From NCBI RefSeq assembly GCF_001267175.1, contig NZ_CP012358.1, forward strand, positions 2,107,001 to 2,171,000: a stretch of DNA of 64,000 bases. Direction: 5' to 3'. Origin of the DNA: Thiopseudomonas alkaliphila. GTDB lineage: Bacteria; Pseudomonadota; Gammaproteobacteria; Pseudomonadales; Pseudomonadaceae. The translations under genes were made by a program, and so were the position numbers. Positions 1 to 8,759 of this stretch are shown piece after piece (position 1 is the first letter of the stretch; each line of letters opens with the position of its first letter). The notes beneath the pieces were generated by a model that worked only from the letters and a program-made list of their open reading frames with translations, made no database searches and was not told the DNA's origin.

Positions 1-645
1 GCCAATTTGTTGCTCATGCATTCGCTGCACTGCACGATAGAGCGGAAAGTCAGGTGTGCAGCTAATCGGCGAGCGCAAGGTAAGCTCTGCTAAGGTAGCC
101 TCCATGGTGTGTTGCGCACCCAAACTTTCTACCGCTTTCAGTTGCACTTGCTGGGTTGCTTGATCAAGCAAGCTGCTGATGCCGCGTACGCAAAACTCGC
201 GAAACACCGTGCATTGTTTAACCAGCTCAACAAAGGCGGACTTTTCTAGAAGCAAACAAAAACTATCTTCTGCGGCTAGATGGGTGGTACGGGTTGGACG
301 TTCAGCGAGTAATGCGGCAATCGGAAAACATTCGCCAGTGGTAATTTCAAAGGTAGTTTCAATGGCTGCTGCAGCAAGATCTTGGTCTTTTTGTGGGATC
401 GAGCGGGCACCCACAATGCGCCCTTGTTGCACAATATAAAAGTGCTCAATTAAGCCGTCGTCAGGGGCGATAATAGGGTCGCCCTGGGCAAAAAAGCGTA
501 ACGTGCAGTGATTCACCAAGTAATTAAGGTGGGTGATATTCATCTGACTAAAAGGCGGATACTTGCGCAAAAATTCCAAAATACCTTGGATGTTTTGTTG
601 CACTGCAGTACGTCCTGTCTGAGTAAAGCTATCACTGCTAGTCAT
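1..645 (-). CDS. Cyclic nucleotide-binding/CBS domain regulator (DUF294-type), 3' part cut off
   Basis: I translated 215 residues from the ATG whose complement is at 643-645; the gene runs off the left edge. Residues about 15-150 read as a cyclic nucleotide-binding (CAP_ED) fold, with blocks FFAQGDPIIAPDD and YIVQQGRIVG. The last residues (SPISCTPDFPLYRAVQRMHE) look like the start of a CBS domain. This order is typical of proteins that end in a DUF294 nucleotidyltransferase domain, which would lie outside the window. In pseudomonads such proteins are thought to be cytoplasmic signalling proteins. The C-terminal domain cannot be confirmed here. The gene converges on nothing; glcB lies upstream of it on the same strand, behind a terminator. 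Confidence 0.8.
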   Translation of the reverse strand, partial: MTSSDSFTQTGRTAVQQNIQGILEFLRKYPPFSQMNITHLNYLVNHCTLRFFAQGDPIIAPDDGLIEHFYIVQQGRIVGARSIPQKDQDLAAAAIETTFEITTGECFPIAALLAERPTRTTHLAAEDSFCLLLEKSAFVELVKQCTVFREFCVRGISSLLDQATQQVQLKAVESLGAQHTMEATLAELTLRSPISCTPDFPLYRAVQRMHEQQIG

Positions 646-744
646 GCTGCGCTCCGGATTATTGTTATGGTTTTTCTGCAGCGCAAGAGTGTAACAGCCT
701 TCAGCTTTGGGCTGAAATACGCCAAAAGAATAAGCAGCTGTAAC

Positions 745-773
745 AAAAACAGCCGCAAAAGCGGCTGTTTTTT
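745..773. terminator. Bidirectional intrinsic terminator after glcB
   Basis: A perfect inverted repeat (AACAGCCGC, loop AAAA, GCGGCTGTT) is flanked by A and T tracts, so it works as a hairpin plus U-run on either strand. It lies just beyond the glcB stop codon on the minus strand. Confidence 0.85.
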
Positions 774-790
774 AACACCTAGGTGAGAAC

Positions 791-2968
791 TTAGAGACCG
801 TTTTTCTCTTTGAACTCACGGCGGCGGCGATGCAATACTGGCTCGGTGTAGCCGTTAGGCTGCGCTTTACCTTGCAGAACCAGCTCTAAAGAAGCTTGGA
901 ACGCAATATTGTCATCGAAGTTAGGTGCCATTGGGCGATAGATTGGATCGTTGGCGTTTTGACGGTCAACGACTTCAGCCATGCGCTTCATGGTCTCAAC
1001 GATTTGCTCTTCAGTCACGATACCGTGGCGTAACCAGTTAGCCATGTGTTGGCTAGAGATACGCAGGGTGGCGCGGTCTTCCATTAAGCCGACATCGTTA
1101 ATATCAGGTACTTTCGAGCAGCCGACGCTTTGGTCGATCCAACGTACTACGTAACCTAAGATACCTTGGGCGTTGTTATCCAACTCTTGCTGAATTTCTT
1201 CGGCAGTCCAATCGGTATTGGGTGCTAACGGAATAGTTAAAATATCGTCTAAAGAAGCAAACTTACGGGCTTTTAACTCGTTCTGACGGGCAAATACGTC
1301 AACTTTGTGGTAGTGCAGAGCGTGCAGTACCGCTGCTGTAGGTGAAGGAACCCAAGCAGTGTTTGCACCAGCCATCGGGTGGCCAATTTTCTGCTCTAAC
1401 ATGGCTGCCATCAGATCAGGCATAGCCCACATACCTTTACCAATCTGCGCTTTGCCTTGTAAACCTACTGCCAGACCGGTATCAACGTTCCAGTCTTCGT
1501 AAGCGCCGATCCACTTCTCACCGCGCATTGCAGTTTTGCGTACCATTGGGCCCGCTTCCATGGAGGTATGGATTTCGTCACCAGTACGATCTAAGAAACC
1601 GGTGTTAATGAATACCACACGCTCTTTGGCAGCAGCGATACAGGCTTTGAGGTTAACTGTGGTGCGGCGTTCTTCATCCATGATGCCCATTTTCAGGGTG
1701 TTGCGCTGCATGCCTAATACGTCTTCGACACGCTCGAATAGCTCGTTAGCAAAGGCCGCTTCTTCTGGGCCGTGCATTTTTGGTTTAACAATGTACACGC
1801 TACCGGTGCGGCTGTTGCCACGGCTGGTATTGCCATTGAGGTTATGCAGGGCAATTAAGCTGGTGAATAAGCCGTCCATGATGCCTTCAGGCATTTCGTT
1901 GCCTTGCTCATCGAGGATCGCAGGGTTAGTCATCAGGTGGCCAACGTTACGTACGAACAGTAACGAACGACCATGCAGTTTAACTTCTTCACCGTTTAAA
2001 CCGGTGTAGACACGGTCTTCATTCATGGTACGGGTAAAGGTTTTGCCACCTTTGCTGACTTCTTCAGCTAGGTCACCTTTCATCAGGCCTAACCAGTTGC
2101 TGTAAACCAGAGTTTTATCGTCAGCGTCTACTGCAGCAATGGAGTCTTCACAGTCCATAATGGTAGTGATCGCAGCTTCCATCAGGATATCTTTAACCCC
2201 AGCGGCATCGGTTTGACCGATTGGGCTGTTGGCATCAATTTGAATCTCAAAGTGCATGCCGTTATTTTTCAGCAGGATCGTCGTTGGAGCTGTGGCTTCG
2301 CCTTGGAATGCGATCAGTTGTTGATCGTCGCGTAAACCGGTATTGCTGCCGCCTTTAAGGCTAACGATCAGCTTGCCATCTTCGATGCGATAGCTAGTGG
2401 CTTCAGCGTGTGAACCTGCAGCTAAAGGTGCGGCTTCGTCTAAAAAGGCACGACCAAAAGCAATAACTTTGTCACCGCGTACTTTGTTATAGCCTTGACC
2501 TTTTTCAGCGCCGTCGGCTTCGCTGATTGCATCAGTGCCGTACAGTGCATCATATAAAGAGCCCCAGCGCGCGTTGGCTGCGTTGAGCGCAAAACGTGCG
2601 TTAGTAATTGGCACCACCAGTTGTGGGCCAGCCATACGGGCAATTTCTTCATCTACGTTTTGCGTAGTGGCTTGGAAATCTTCGGCTTCGGGTAGTAAGT
2701 AGCCGATTTCCTCTAAGAATGCTTTGTAAGCAACAGGATCGTGTGCTTGACCTTTACGCGCGAGATGCCACTCGTCAATTTGTGCTTGTAGCGCATCACG
2801 CTTTTCTAAAAGAGCACGGTTTTTTGGTGCTAAGTCTTTTAAAACTTGGGTTGCACCTTCCCAAAACGCTTCGGCGGTTAGGCCGGTGCCTGGGATAGCT
2901 TGATTATTGATAAAGTCGTACAGGACTTTGGCGACTTGAAGGCCACCTACTTGAACGCGATCTGTCAT
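791..2968 (-). CDS. glcB: Malate synthase G
   Basis: This 725-residue protein has the length and collinear sequence of malate synthase G, which condenses glyoxylate with acetyl-CoA to malate and CoA in the cytoplasm. Recognisable blocks include the N-terminal [19 protein letters not shown], the acidic metal/glyoxylate region [17 protein letters not shown] (about residues 270-286), [19 protein letters not shown] and the C-terminal [18 protein letters not shown]. The single-enzyme G form acts in the glyoxylate bypass and glycolate use. The start is supported by a purine-rich GTGAGACAAC upstream. It stands alone on the minus strand, with a strong terminator at 745-773 and a long leader or intergenic region upstream that holds a separate terminator hairpin. 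Confidence 0.97.
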   Translation of the reverse strand: MTDRVQVGGLQVAKVLYDFINNQAIPGTGLTAEAFWEGATQVLKDLAPKNRALLEKRDALQAQIDEWHLARKGQAHDPVAYKAFLEEIGYLLPEAEDFQATTQNVDEEIARMAGPQLVVPITNARFALNAANARWGSLYDALYGTDAISEADGAEKGQGYNKVRGDKVIAFGRAFLDEAAPLAAGSHAEATSYRIEDGKLIVSLKGGSNTGLRDDQQLIAFQGEATAPTTILLKNNGMHFEIQIDANSPIGQTDAAGVKDILMEAAITTIMDCEDSIAAVDADDKTLVYSNWLGLMKGDLAEEVSKGGKTFTRTMNEDRVYTGLNGEEVKLHGRSLLFVRNVGHLMTNPAILDEQGNEMPEGIMDGLFTSLIALHNLNGNTSRGNSRTGSVYIVKPKMHGPEEAAFANELFERVEDVLGMQRNTLKMGIMDEERRTTVNLKACIAAAKERVVFINTGFLDRTGDEIHTSMEAGPMVRKTAMRGEKWIGAYEDWNVDTGLAVGLQGKAQIGKGMWAMPDLMAAMLEQKIGHPMAGANTAWVPSPTAAVLHALHYHKVDVFARQNELKARKFASLDDILTIPLAPNTDWTAEEIQQELDNNAQGILGYVVRWIDQSVGCSKVPDINDVGLMEDRATLRISSQHMANWLRHGIVTEEQIVETMKRMAEVVDRQNANDPIYRPMAPNFDDNIAFQASLELVLQGKAQPNGYTEPVLHRRRREFKEKNGL

Positions 2969-3124
2969 TGTTGTCTCACTTTGCTGTGGAAACGCCGGAA
3001 AAAATAATTAACGACCCAAACAGGCCATGTAGTGACGTAAAAAGCATACTACAGGAAATAATATGAAAAAACAGCGACTAAGCAGGAAGCGCAACAAACT
3101 GACAGGGATTGTCAAAAAACAGGC

Positions 3125-3200
3125 AAAAAAAACTCCGAACTTCAAATTGGGGAGGAAAGTCCGGAGTTAAGCCGAACCACTAGGGGATTGGTTCGGTATC
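3125..3200 (-). ncRNA. Candidate small RNA 3' end or leader: two hairpins and a U8 terminator
   Basis: The 429-base gap between glcB and the DUF937 gene has no convincing ORF but holds two stems. Read on the minus strand, CCGAACC/GGTTCGG (3196-3172) comes first. Then AACTCCGGACTT pairs with AAGTTCGGAGTT (12-bp arms with one mismatch, 3168-3131) and is followed at once by eight T residues, a textbook intrinsic terminator. Its loop reads TCCTCCCC, complementary to a Shine-Dalgarno sequence. Something transcribed leftward from about 3200-3350 therefore ends before glcB: either a stand-alone Hfq-type small RNA or an attenuated glcB leader. No strong promoter was found (best TTAATC / TTATAA near 3290-3320). 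The terminator is secure; the RNA gene itself is inference. Confidence 0.45.
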
Positions 3201-3397
3201 TGCCAACATTAAACACATCAAGGAGCTTAAGCATTAATCCGTAACACTCAGGTAGTAAGAAAAGCAAAGTTAGAAAAGGTTCAGCAGCTTTATAAAAAGT
3301 TACATTTGTCCCGATTAACGGATTAAATGCAGCGATTTGACCCTGTAGCTAAGCTAAAATGATATTAATTTAATTCGTATCTAATGGAGGTAGCGGC

Positions 3398-4024
3398 ATG
3401 CAGAGTAGTCAATTAGTAGGTGCGCTGCTAGCGCAATTAAAAGGGCAGCCATTGGCTGAAATGGCGCAAAGTTTAGGGATAAGTAGTGAGCAAACTGAAT
3501 CTGCCGTTGCTACGGCGCTGCCGCTATTGGTGGCCGCTTTAGGACAAAATGCCAGTCAGCCGCAAGGAGCTGCAGAGTTATTTAGTGCGTTGACTAAAGA
3601 CCATAGTCAAGTAGCTAGTGGTAATGGCTTAGGCGAGTTATTGGGTGGTTTAGCTCAGCAGCTATTAGCCGGTAACTCAGGACAGAACCAAGCAGCGGGC
3701 GGTATTTTAGGGCATATCTTTGGCAATAAACTACCCCAAGCTGAAGCCCAATTAGGCCAAGCCACAGGTTTGAGTACGGGCTTGGTTGATCAGTTATTGA
3801 AGCTGCTGGCGCCAGTGGTTATGGCATTTTTAGCCAAGCAGGTAATGTCGGGCGGCATGGATGCGAATGATCTAGGTAAAACCCTAGGCGCAGAGAAGGC
3901 GCAAATTCAACAACAGGGTGGTTTAGGCAGTGTATTGGGCAGCTTGTTGGATCAAGACGGTGATGGCCAGTTTGGATTAAGTGATCTAGTTAAGCTGGGT
4001 TCGAGTTTTCTGAGTAAACGTTAA
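3398..4024 (+). CDS. DUF937 (YidB-like) protein with a C-terminal EF-hand-like loop
   Basis: The protein has 208 residues and is rich in Gln, Gly, Ala and Leu, with no signal peptide. The N-terminus (QLVGALLAQLKGQPLAEMAQ) and repeated small-residue helices fit the DUF937 family, whose function is unknown. Residues about 186-198 read DQDGDGQFGLSD, which fits the DxDxDGxxxxxD calcium loop of EF-hands and dockerins. The start follows a good ribosome site (TGGAGG, 7 bases upstream). It is a single-gene unit, followed by a 14-bp perfect stem at 4034-4076 and facing the ParB-like gene tail to tail. Confidence 0.75.
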   Translation: MQSSQLVGALLAQLKGQPLAEMAQSLGISSEQTESAVATALPLLVAALGQNASQPQGAAELFSALTKDHSQVASGNGLGELLGGLAQQLLAGNSGQNQAAGGILGHIFGNKLPQAEAQLGQATGLSTGLVDQLLKLLAPVVMAFLAKQVMSGGMDANDLGKTLGAEKAQIQQQGGLGSVLGSLLDQDGDGQFGLSDLVKLGSSFLSKR

Positions 4025-4033
4025 GTTATTAAT

Positions 4034-4076
4034 CCTAGCCGCTACCAACACGCGGTGTCGCCTGGTAGCGGCTAGG
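4034..4076. terminator. Long perfect hairpin between convergent genes
   Basis: CCTAGCCGCTACCA pairs perfectly with TGGTAGCGGCTAGG across a 15-base loop. It lies between the convergent stops at 4024 and 4082. There is no T-run, so it may stop transcription weakly or protect 3' ends on both strands. Confidence 0.55.
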
Positions 4077-4081
4077 CCAGT

Positions 4082-5017
4082 TTAAGGTGTTGCTTGAGTT
4101 CTGGCTTGCAGTGCCAAAGGAACTTTGTTGGTTAAGGTTTTGTTTAGCTTTTTGCGGTTTAGTCGCTGATAACCACCCAGTTGTTGGGGGGTGAGTCCTG
4201 TATTTGTGATTGGCTGATCGGCTGCAGCTTTAACCATCAATTGGCTGGCTGCTGTGACTGCTTGTTGATAGCTTTTTAGGCTATTTAAGTCGTATTGGCG
4301 CAGATCCAATTGCGGACGTAACCAGTTGCCCCAATAAAACTCTAAATACTCAATAGGCGTATTGCCTGATCGAGGTTTTTCATAGGCGGCGCCTCGGGTG
4401 AAATACACTAAGGCGCGGTAGGAATCATTGTCTAGCTGTTGTAGCCCTAATTGTTTGGGTAACTGCTGGGGCTCAATCGCTTGATTAGTGCCTGAACGTA
4501 GCCAGACTTTATTGGCTTGTTGCATGCGCTGCCAAAAGTGCTCAAGGTCTGGGCTGTCGCTAAAGTCGGCACTGACTCTAACGTGCATCGTTAATTCAGG
4601 CCCTGCGTCTGGGTGCTCCCATAAACTAGTAAAAGTATGGTGGCCATCGGTCAGATAGAGTTGTTGCTGAGGGCCGATCACCACGGTTTTCATCGATTGT
4701 GGATCGCTACCTACAGCGGCCTGACAACCAAAGCTAGTCGGATCTTGTAGGCTGGCTTTGTTGCTGGCGTGGCTGAGTCCTAACTGACCATTGGTTTCAC
4801 AGTATTCCTCAAGGACTGCCTGTGGCGCTTGGGCAAAGCGGGCCAGTTTGTAATACACCTGATCGTAGCCAATGGCCGCTTGTGTTGGCAGCAACTGGTT
4901 AAGTTGCACCTGAATAATTGTTTCGCTGGCCGAATGGCTTGAGTCAGTAACGCTGGCGTAAAGCGGTAACGTGCTTAAACTGCCGGTTAAGAGGATGGCA
5001 AGAGTCAGGTAACGCAT
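4082..5017 (-). CDS. Exported ParB/Srx-fold protein (ParBc_2-like, putative ParB-like nuclease family)
   Basis: The 311-residue protein begins with a clear signal peptide (MRYLTLAILLTGSLSTLPLYA, cleavage near residue 21), so it should act in the periplasm. The core motif YLTDGHHTFTSLWEH (about residues 120-135) and the preceding MKTVVIGPQQQ fit the ParB-like putative nuclease family (PF08857 type). There a DGHH box occupies the place used for catalysis or binding in the ParB/sulfiredoxin fold. Two cysteines (EEYCETNG, FGCQAA) could form a disulfide. It starts 27 bases after the porin stop on the same strand and so probably shares the Pho-box promoter upstream of the porin. No biochemical function is established; nuclease, phosphotransfer or binding activity are all open. 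Confidence 0.75.
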   Translation of the reverse strand: MRYLTLAILLTGSLSTLPLYASVTDSSHSASETIIQVQLNQLLPTQAAIGYDQVYYKLARFAQAPQAVLEEYCETNGQLGLSHASNKASLQDPTSFGCQAAVGSDPQSMKTVVIGPQQQLYLTDGHHTFTSLWEHPDAGPELTMHVRVSADFSDSPDLEHFWQRMQQANKVWLRSGTNQAIEPQQLPKQLGLQQLDNDSYRALVYFTRGAAYEKPRSGNTPIEYLEFYWGNWLRPQLDLRQYDLNSLKSYQQAVTAASQLMVKAAADQPITNTGLTPQQLGGYQRLNRKKLNKTLTNKVPLALQARTQATP

Positions 5018-5044
5018 GGGGGTTTCCTTAGTTTAAGCAGTGAA

Positions 5045-6304
5045 TCAAAACACATACTGTGCACGTAAACTGAGGGCATCGCCGGTCTTATCTCCGACTT
5101 TATTGCTAGGCTCAGAGGTTTTAACCTTGACGTAATTTGCCGAAATTTTAACCGCTTCATTGGCGTACCAGTTAACACCAAAGGTGTGACCTTTTACCTT
5201 GTTATCTAAGAAGTCGCTTTCTTTAACTTTGATCTGATCATGGCGATAGAATACTTCCCACGCGCCTAAGGATTTATCGTTGGGTTTTATTTTGTCAAAT
5301 TTACCACCGTCCAATTTATAACCGCGCGACTCGCCGGTTAGGGTATAAGCGATTTGGCCATAGTAACCATCTGCTTTGCGGTCATTGCGTTTAACTTTGT
5401 TGCTATTGTCGGCCTTTAGGTCACGGCGCAAGTACTCACCTTGGAGCGATAAAGGACCATGGGCCCAGGCTAACTCTAAGCCCCATGCACGATCACTATC
5501 AAAGTTGGCGTTTTTAATTTTCGGCGCCAGCTCTAGGCGATTACCATTGGCACTGTCTTCAGAGGTGCCGCGTACACCAAGACGGGTTCGGATGCGTCCG
5601 TCAAACTCATTGCCTTGGCTATTGGCGTAACTGGCGCCAAAGTGTAAGACATTGCCAGCACTAGCAAAGGGCGCATACACCACGCGCAAGCCATAATTAT
5701 TTTTGTTTTTACCATTAGTGTCTTCTTGGTTTTTAGGGCGATTGACACTGGCTGAACCATAGAGCACTTGATTACTCGCACTGATTTGTAACCCCATGCC
5801 TTCTTGGTGGTCATTCACCCAAGGTGCTAGGTCATAGATCATTGAGCGCTCAATAGCGGTAATCCATTTGGAGCTGGTGGCCGACTCAAGACCAAAATCT
5901 GGATCAAAGCGGCCAAACTTGAGGGTCACCGGATCAAGGCCTAGGTAACTAATCGAGGCCTCTTTCCATGAGGTCTCACCATCGTCAGCAAAGCTCACAC
6001 TAAAGTCATAGCCCCAAACACTATAAACTTTACCGGAGGCCTCAAGACGCGCACGGCGAAGATAAGCTTCATCGGCGCGTTTACCATTTTTAGTCATGAC
6101 TCCATTAAAGGAGTCCATGTCTAGTTGTAAGCGGCCACCGAGCTGAAAGCTAAAGGCATCATCAACTGTTTTTACTTCAAAACCGCCTTTCGTTTTAATC
6201 ACTAAATCTACGCCATCGGTGCTTACTGTGCCAGCATAGAGTGGGCTAACAATGGCGAGTGTCAGCAATGAAAGTGGTAGACGACAATGGGCAAAGCGGA
6301 ACAT
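5045..6304 (-). CDS. OprP/OprO-like anion-selective outer membrane porin
   Basis: The protein has 419 residues, a signal peptide (MFRFAHCRLPLSLLTLAIV..LYA) and alternating beta-strand sequence ending in the C-terminal aromatic signature ..LSLRAQYVF needed for outer-membrane insertion. The blocks FQLGGRLQLDMDSF, AYLRRARLEASGKVY and LKFGRFDPDFGLE are typical of the phosphate-selective porin O/P family (Porin_O_P), as is the length. The family forms trimeric channels for phosphate or polyphosphate in Pseudomonas, though members for other anions exist. Four 11-bp-spaced Pho repeats sit 64-103 bases upstream of the start codon, supporting phosphate-starvation control. It is the first gene of a two-gene unit with the exported ParB-like protein. 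The ribosome site AAGGA lies 8 bases before ATG. Confidence 0.88.
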   Translation of the reverse strand: MFRFAHCRLPLSLLTLAIVSPLYAGTVSTDGVDLVIKTKGGFEVKTVDDAFSFQLGGRLQLDMDSFNGVMTKNGKRADEAYLRRARLEASGKVYSVWGYDFSVSFADDGETSWKEASISYLGLDPVTLKFGRFDPDFGLESATSSKWITAIERSMIYDLAPWVNDHQEGMGLQISASNQVLYGSASVNRPKNQEDTNGKNKNNYGLRVVYAPFASAGNVLHFGASYANSQGNEFDGRIRTRLGVRGTSEDSANGNRLELAPKIKNANFDSDRAWGLELAWAHGPLSLQGEYLRRDLKADNSNKVKRNDRKADGYYGQIAYTLTGESRGYKLDGGKFDKIKPNDKSLGAWEVFYRHDQIKVKESDFLDNKVKGHTFGVNWYANEAVKISANYVKVKTSEPSNKVGDKTGDALSLRAQYVF

Positions 6305-6367
6305 ACAGCATCCTTAGAATAGTTATCAGGCAGATAAAATTTTAGATGCTGATGCTGCAGGGAAAAG

Positions 6368-6407
6368 ATGACGCGAGGGTGACGTTTAGATGTCAGTTGA
6401 ATGACAG
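6368..6407 (-). promoter_or_regulatory. Tandem Pho boxes (PhoB sites) upstream of the porin gene
   Basis: On the minus strand four 7-mers occur in exact 11-base register: CTGTCAT, CTGACAT, ACGTCAC, GCGTCAT. The first two with their TCAA spacer match the PhoB consensus CTGTCATNNNNCTGTCAT with one mismatch; the last two are weaker but keep the GTCA core. A possible -10 element, TAAAAT, lies at 6344-6339. Binding by PhoB is inferred from consensus only. Confidence 0.75.
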
Positions 6408-6458
6408 TCCGCCATTGCCCCACCGCTAACAGCGCGGTGAGGCAAGTTGAGTTAAGCG

Positions 6459-6590
6459 TTAGACTAGGCTTTTACCTTTCTTTTTGGCTTTGCGGATATC
6501 TTTAATGAGTCCTGCGCACAAAACGATCAGAACGCCGGTGGCCAGCACCGGCCACATTAAGACGTAAATAGTTAATCCTAAAGTTGACAT
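6459..6590 (-). CDS. 43-residue small membrane partner of the sodium:solute symporter
   Basis: This short gene is too small for the usual ORF cut-off. Its translation starts MSTLGLTIYVLMWPVLATGV and ends with a basic tail, ..IKDIRKAKKKGKSLV. One transmembrane helix (about residues 5-29) is followed by a positively charged cytoplasmic end. It starts 12 bases after the symporter stop with GGAGTAGCTAAC upstream, so the two are co-transcribed. Pseudomonad symporters of this kind are commonly followed by such a putative transporter small subunit. I infer an assembly or stability role; nothing direct is known. A weak CACCGC/GCGGTG hairpin (6421-6439) follows. Confidence 0.75.
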   Translation of the reverse strand: MSTLGLTIYVLMWPVLATGVLIVLCAGLIKDIRKAKKKGKSLV

Positions 6591-6602
6591 GTTAGCTACT
6601 CC

Positions 6603-8237
6603 TTATGCGTTGTTTTGCTCTTGGTGAAATTCAATGACTCTTTGATCAATGGTCGCAAAATCAAATGGTTCGGCTTTGCTGAGTAAGGTGATTAGCGTAC
6701 AGACGACGGCACTGGCGCCATAGGCCGTAAGGGAGCTGAGCAGCACTGTGTATTCACGCAAAAAGTTAACTGAGTAAGGGGCAAAAATGGCCGCCGCGAG
6801 CACACCGCAAATCAGGCCAACGGTTTTGCCGAAAAAGCCAAAGGTCATGAGGCCAATCACTACCCCACCGCCAATCGCTGCCATTAACTCAAAAAACACG
6901 CCCGTGGCACCGGTAATCGGTAGCCAGTTAAAGCGTACGATCAAAAAGAGTAAGAAAGAGACCGCAACCGATAGGGTGAACGCTTTGTTAGTGACCTTGT
7001 TCCAGTACAGGCTCACAATCACTGGGAACACGATAGAACCCCAGAGGGCGCCAACAAAAATGAGCATGGATAAAATATCTAGCTTTAAGCTAGCAAACAC
7101 CACACCCAAGGTGGTGGCGATAATCATGGTCATGCGTCCAATCCAGAGCATTTTTTTCGGACACGGACGATTTTTGGTGATTTGCTTACCATAAATGTCG
7201 GTCATGACGATGGCTGATAATGCTGATAAGTCAGAGTCTGCAGTGGAGGACAGAGAGCCAATTACCATGATAAACAGCAGGGCCACCATGAAGGGGGGTA
7301 AATAGGTTGCAGCCATTTGTGGAATTAGGTTGTTGAGGTCGCCATCTACTGGAATTACGCCAGCAAATAAGGCCAATAGCCCCAACATTCCAAGCCCAAT
7401 GACAATTGCGCCATAGCCGATGGTGGCAGTAATAAAGCTGGGTTTAATTAGGTCTTCACGCACAGCAAATAGGCGCTGTGCGATGGTTTGGTTACCAATG
7501 GCATAGGCCAGAACGGCGACAAAAAATGGCGCGCCTTGTTCTAAAATAGCGGTGGTAGAGAAGAAGTTGGCTTGATCAGCGGTGAGGTTTGGCATACCGG
7601 CCTCAAATAGTGAGGGGCCACCTAGTTTAAAAAATAGCACCGGAATAATAATTACCGCTGCTGCAATCATCGCGACTAGTTGGCCAAAGTCGGTAAAAAC
7701 AGAGGATCTAAAGCCAGACCACAGGGTATAAGACAATACGCCAAAGCCGGCAATCATAACGCCTTGGGTAAAGCTTAAGGGGGAAAGAATATCGACTAAG
7801 GCACCGGCAGCAGTAAAGTTCACCATGAGGCTAATCACGCTACCGACAATGTTAGAGCCGGCGAGGACCATTTGGCTGGCCGTACCGTGGCGGGCGTGCA
7901 TAATTTCAGCCAAGGTGTGGGCATCAGGGGCTAATTTCCGAAAGCGCATGCCAAACGGGTAAATAAATAAAATCATTAGGGCACCCCAGAAACCGTAATG
8001 AATAGCTCCCGACAAGCCATATTTGTAGCCTGAGCTAGCGGCAGCGTAGAACGAGGCGGCCCAGATCCAGGTGGCGGTCATACTGGCGGCAGACATACCA
8101 AAACCAACGGAACCATTGGAAACCATGTAGCCATCCACATTTTCTTCTTTTTTACCAATGCGTAGCGTGAGTAAAAAAGTTATGCCATAAAAGGCGAGTA
8201 ACAACAGCAAAGCGCCGGTTGTAGAAAATTGAAACAT
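6603..8237 (-). CDS. Sodium:solute symporter (SSS family)
   Basis: The 544-residue protein is hydrophobic throughout, with about 13 predicted membrane helices. It carries SSS landmarks: the early IGKKEENVDGYMVSNGSVG segment, SAASMTATWIWAASFYAAAS, the middle AYAIGNQTIAQRLFAVR and IGSLSSTADSDLSALSAI, which corresponds to the Na2-site helix. The substrate cannot be read from the sequence; related proteins carry organic acids, urea or amino acids. AAGGAG lies 11 bases upstream of the start codon. It is co-transcribed with the 43-residue membrane protein at 6459-6590, a pairing that parallels DUF485-actP at 48.5 kb. Upstream lies a 522-base gap without genes. Confidence 0.9.
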   Translation of the reverse strand: MFQFSTTGALLLLLAFYGITFLLTLRIGKKEENVDGYMVSNGSVGFGMSAASMTATWIWAASFYAAASSGYKYGLSGAIHYGFWGALMILFIYPFGMRFRKLAPDAHTLAEIMHARHGTASQMVLAGSNIVGSVISLMVNFTAAGALVDILSPLSFTQGVMIAGFGVLSYTLWSGFRSSVFTDFGQLVAMIAAAVIIIPVLFFKLGGPSLFEAGMPNLTADQANFFSTTAILEQGAPFFVAVLAYAIGNQTIAQRLFAVREDLIKPSFITATIGYGAIVIGLGMLGLLALFAGVIPVDGDLNNLIPQMAATYLPPFMVALLFIMVIGSLSSTADSDLSALSAIVMTDIYGKQITKNRPCPKKMLWIGRMTMIIATTLGVVFASLKLDILSMLIFVGALWGSIVFPVIVSLYWNKVTNKAFTLSVAVSFLLFLIVRFNWLPITGATGVFFELMAAIGGGVVIGLMTFGFFGKTVGLICGVLAAAIFAPYSVNFLREYTVLLSSLTAYGASAVVCTLITLLSKAEPFDFATIDQRVIEFHQEQNNA

Positions 8238-8759
8238 TTTCCATCACTCCTTAAATACCGCGTTCATCCAAGCAGGATGTATTCTGCGTGCGGTAACACG
8301 TAGAGCTGTCCTAAAGCGCCAAGGCGCGCCAGGAAGCATAAAGAAGTTACAGAAAGCTGAAGTTGCAAGCGGTTAGCCTACGGATTCAGAAAGAGGCAGT
8401 AAAAAAGGCTTCACACCCAACTGTGAGCAAAATGGCTAACTAGCACTTAGCTAGTATTAGCAGGTGGTGGGCTTAAGGGATGTTATTGGTGGCGCCGCGG
8501 GCGACTTTATTAATCTCTCTTAAGCAAAAGTATTCCCTATCCATTTTACCGGTAGCTGCTAAGACCTTTTTTAGTATCTCTAAAACTACACAAAGGTAGG
8601 CAGTTTTCCTGTAACGGTTAGCTGGATTTAACCAGTAAACACGCGAGCTTTATTCGTCAGTTATTGAGTCGCGAAGCGAAAAACTATACCAGCAAAAATC
8701 CGTGATGGCTAAAAAATGATCCTTGCTGGCAAGTTTTAGGCGGGAAAGTAACCAGTTAA
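8238..8759. other. Intergenic region, no gene seen
   Basis: This 522-base stretch separates two minus-strand genes and should hold the symporter promoter. An imperfect inverted repeat, GCTAACTAGC / GCTAGTATTAGC (8435-8461), is the only structure noticed. No ORF with a ribosome site, no T-run terminator and no recognised RNA were found. Confidence 0.5.

Noticed and set aside
3145..3165. The plus strand GGGGAGGAAAGTCCGG resembles a conserved block of RNase P RNA.
   Set aside because: The rest of the RNase P fold is missing, the element is far too short, and the minus strand explains the sequence as a terminator hairpin with a U8 tail.
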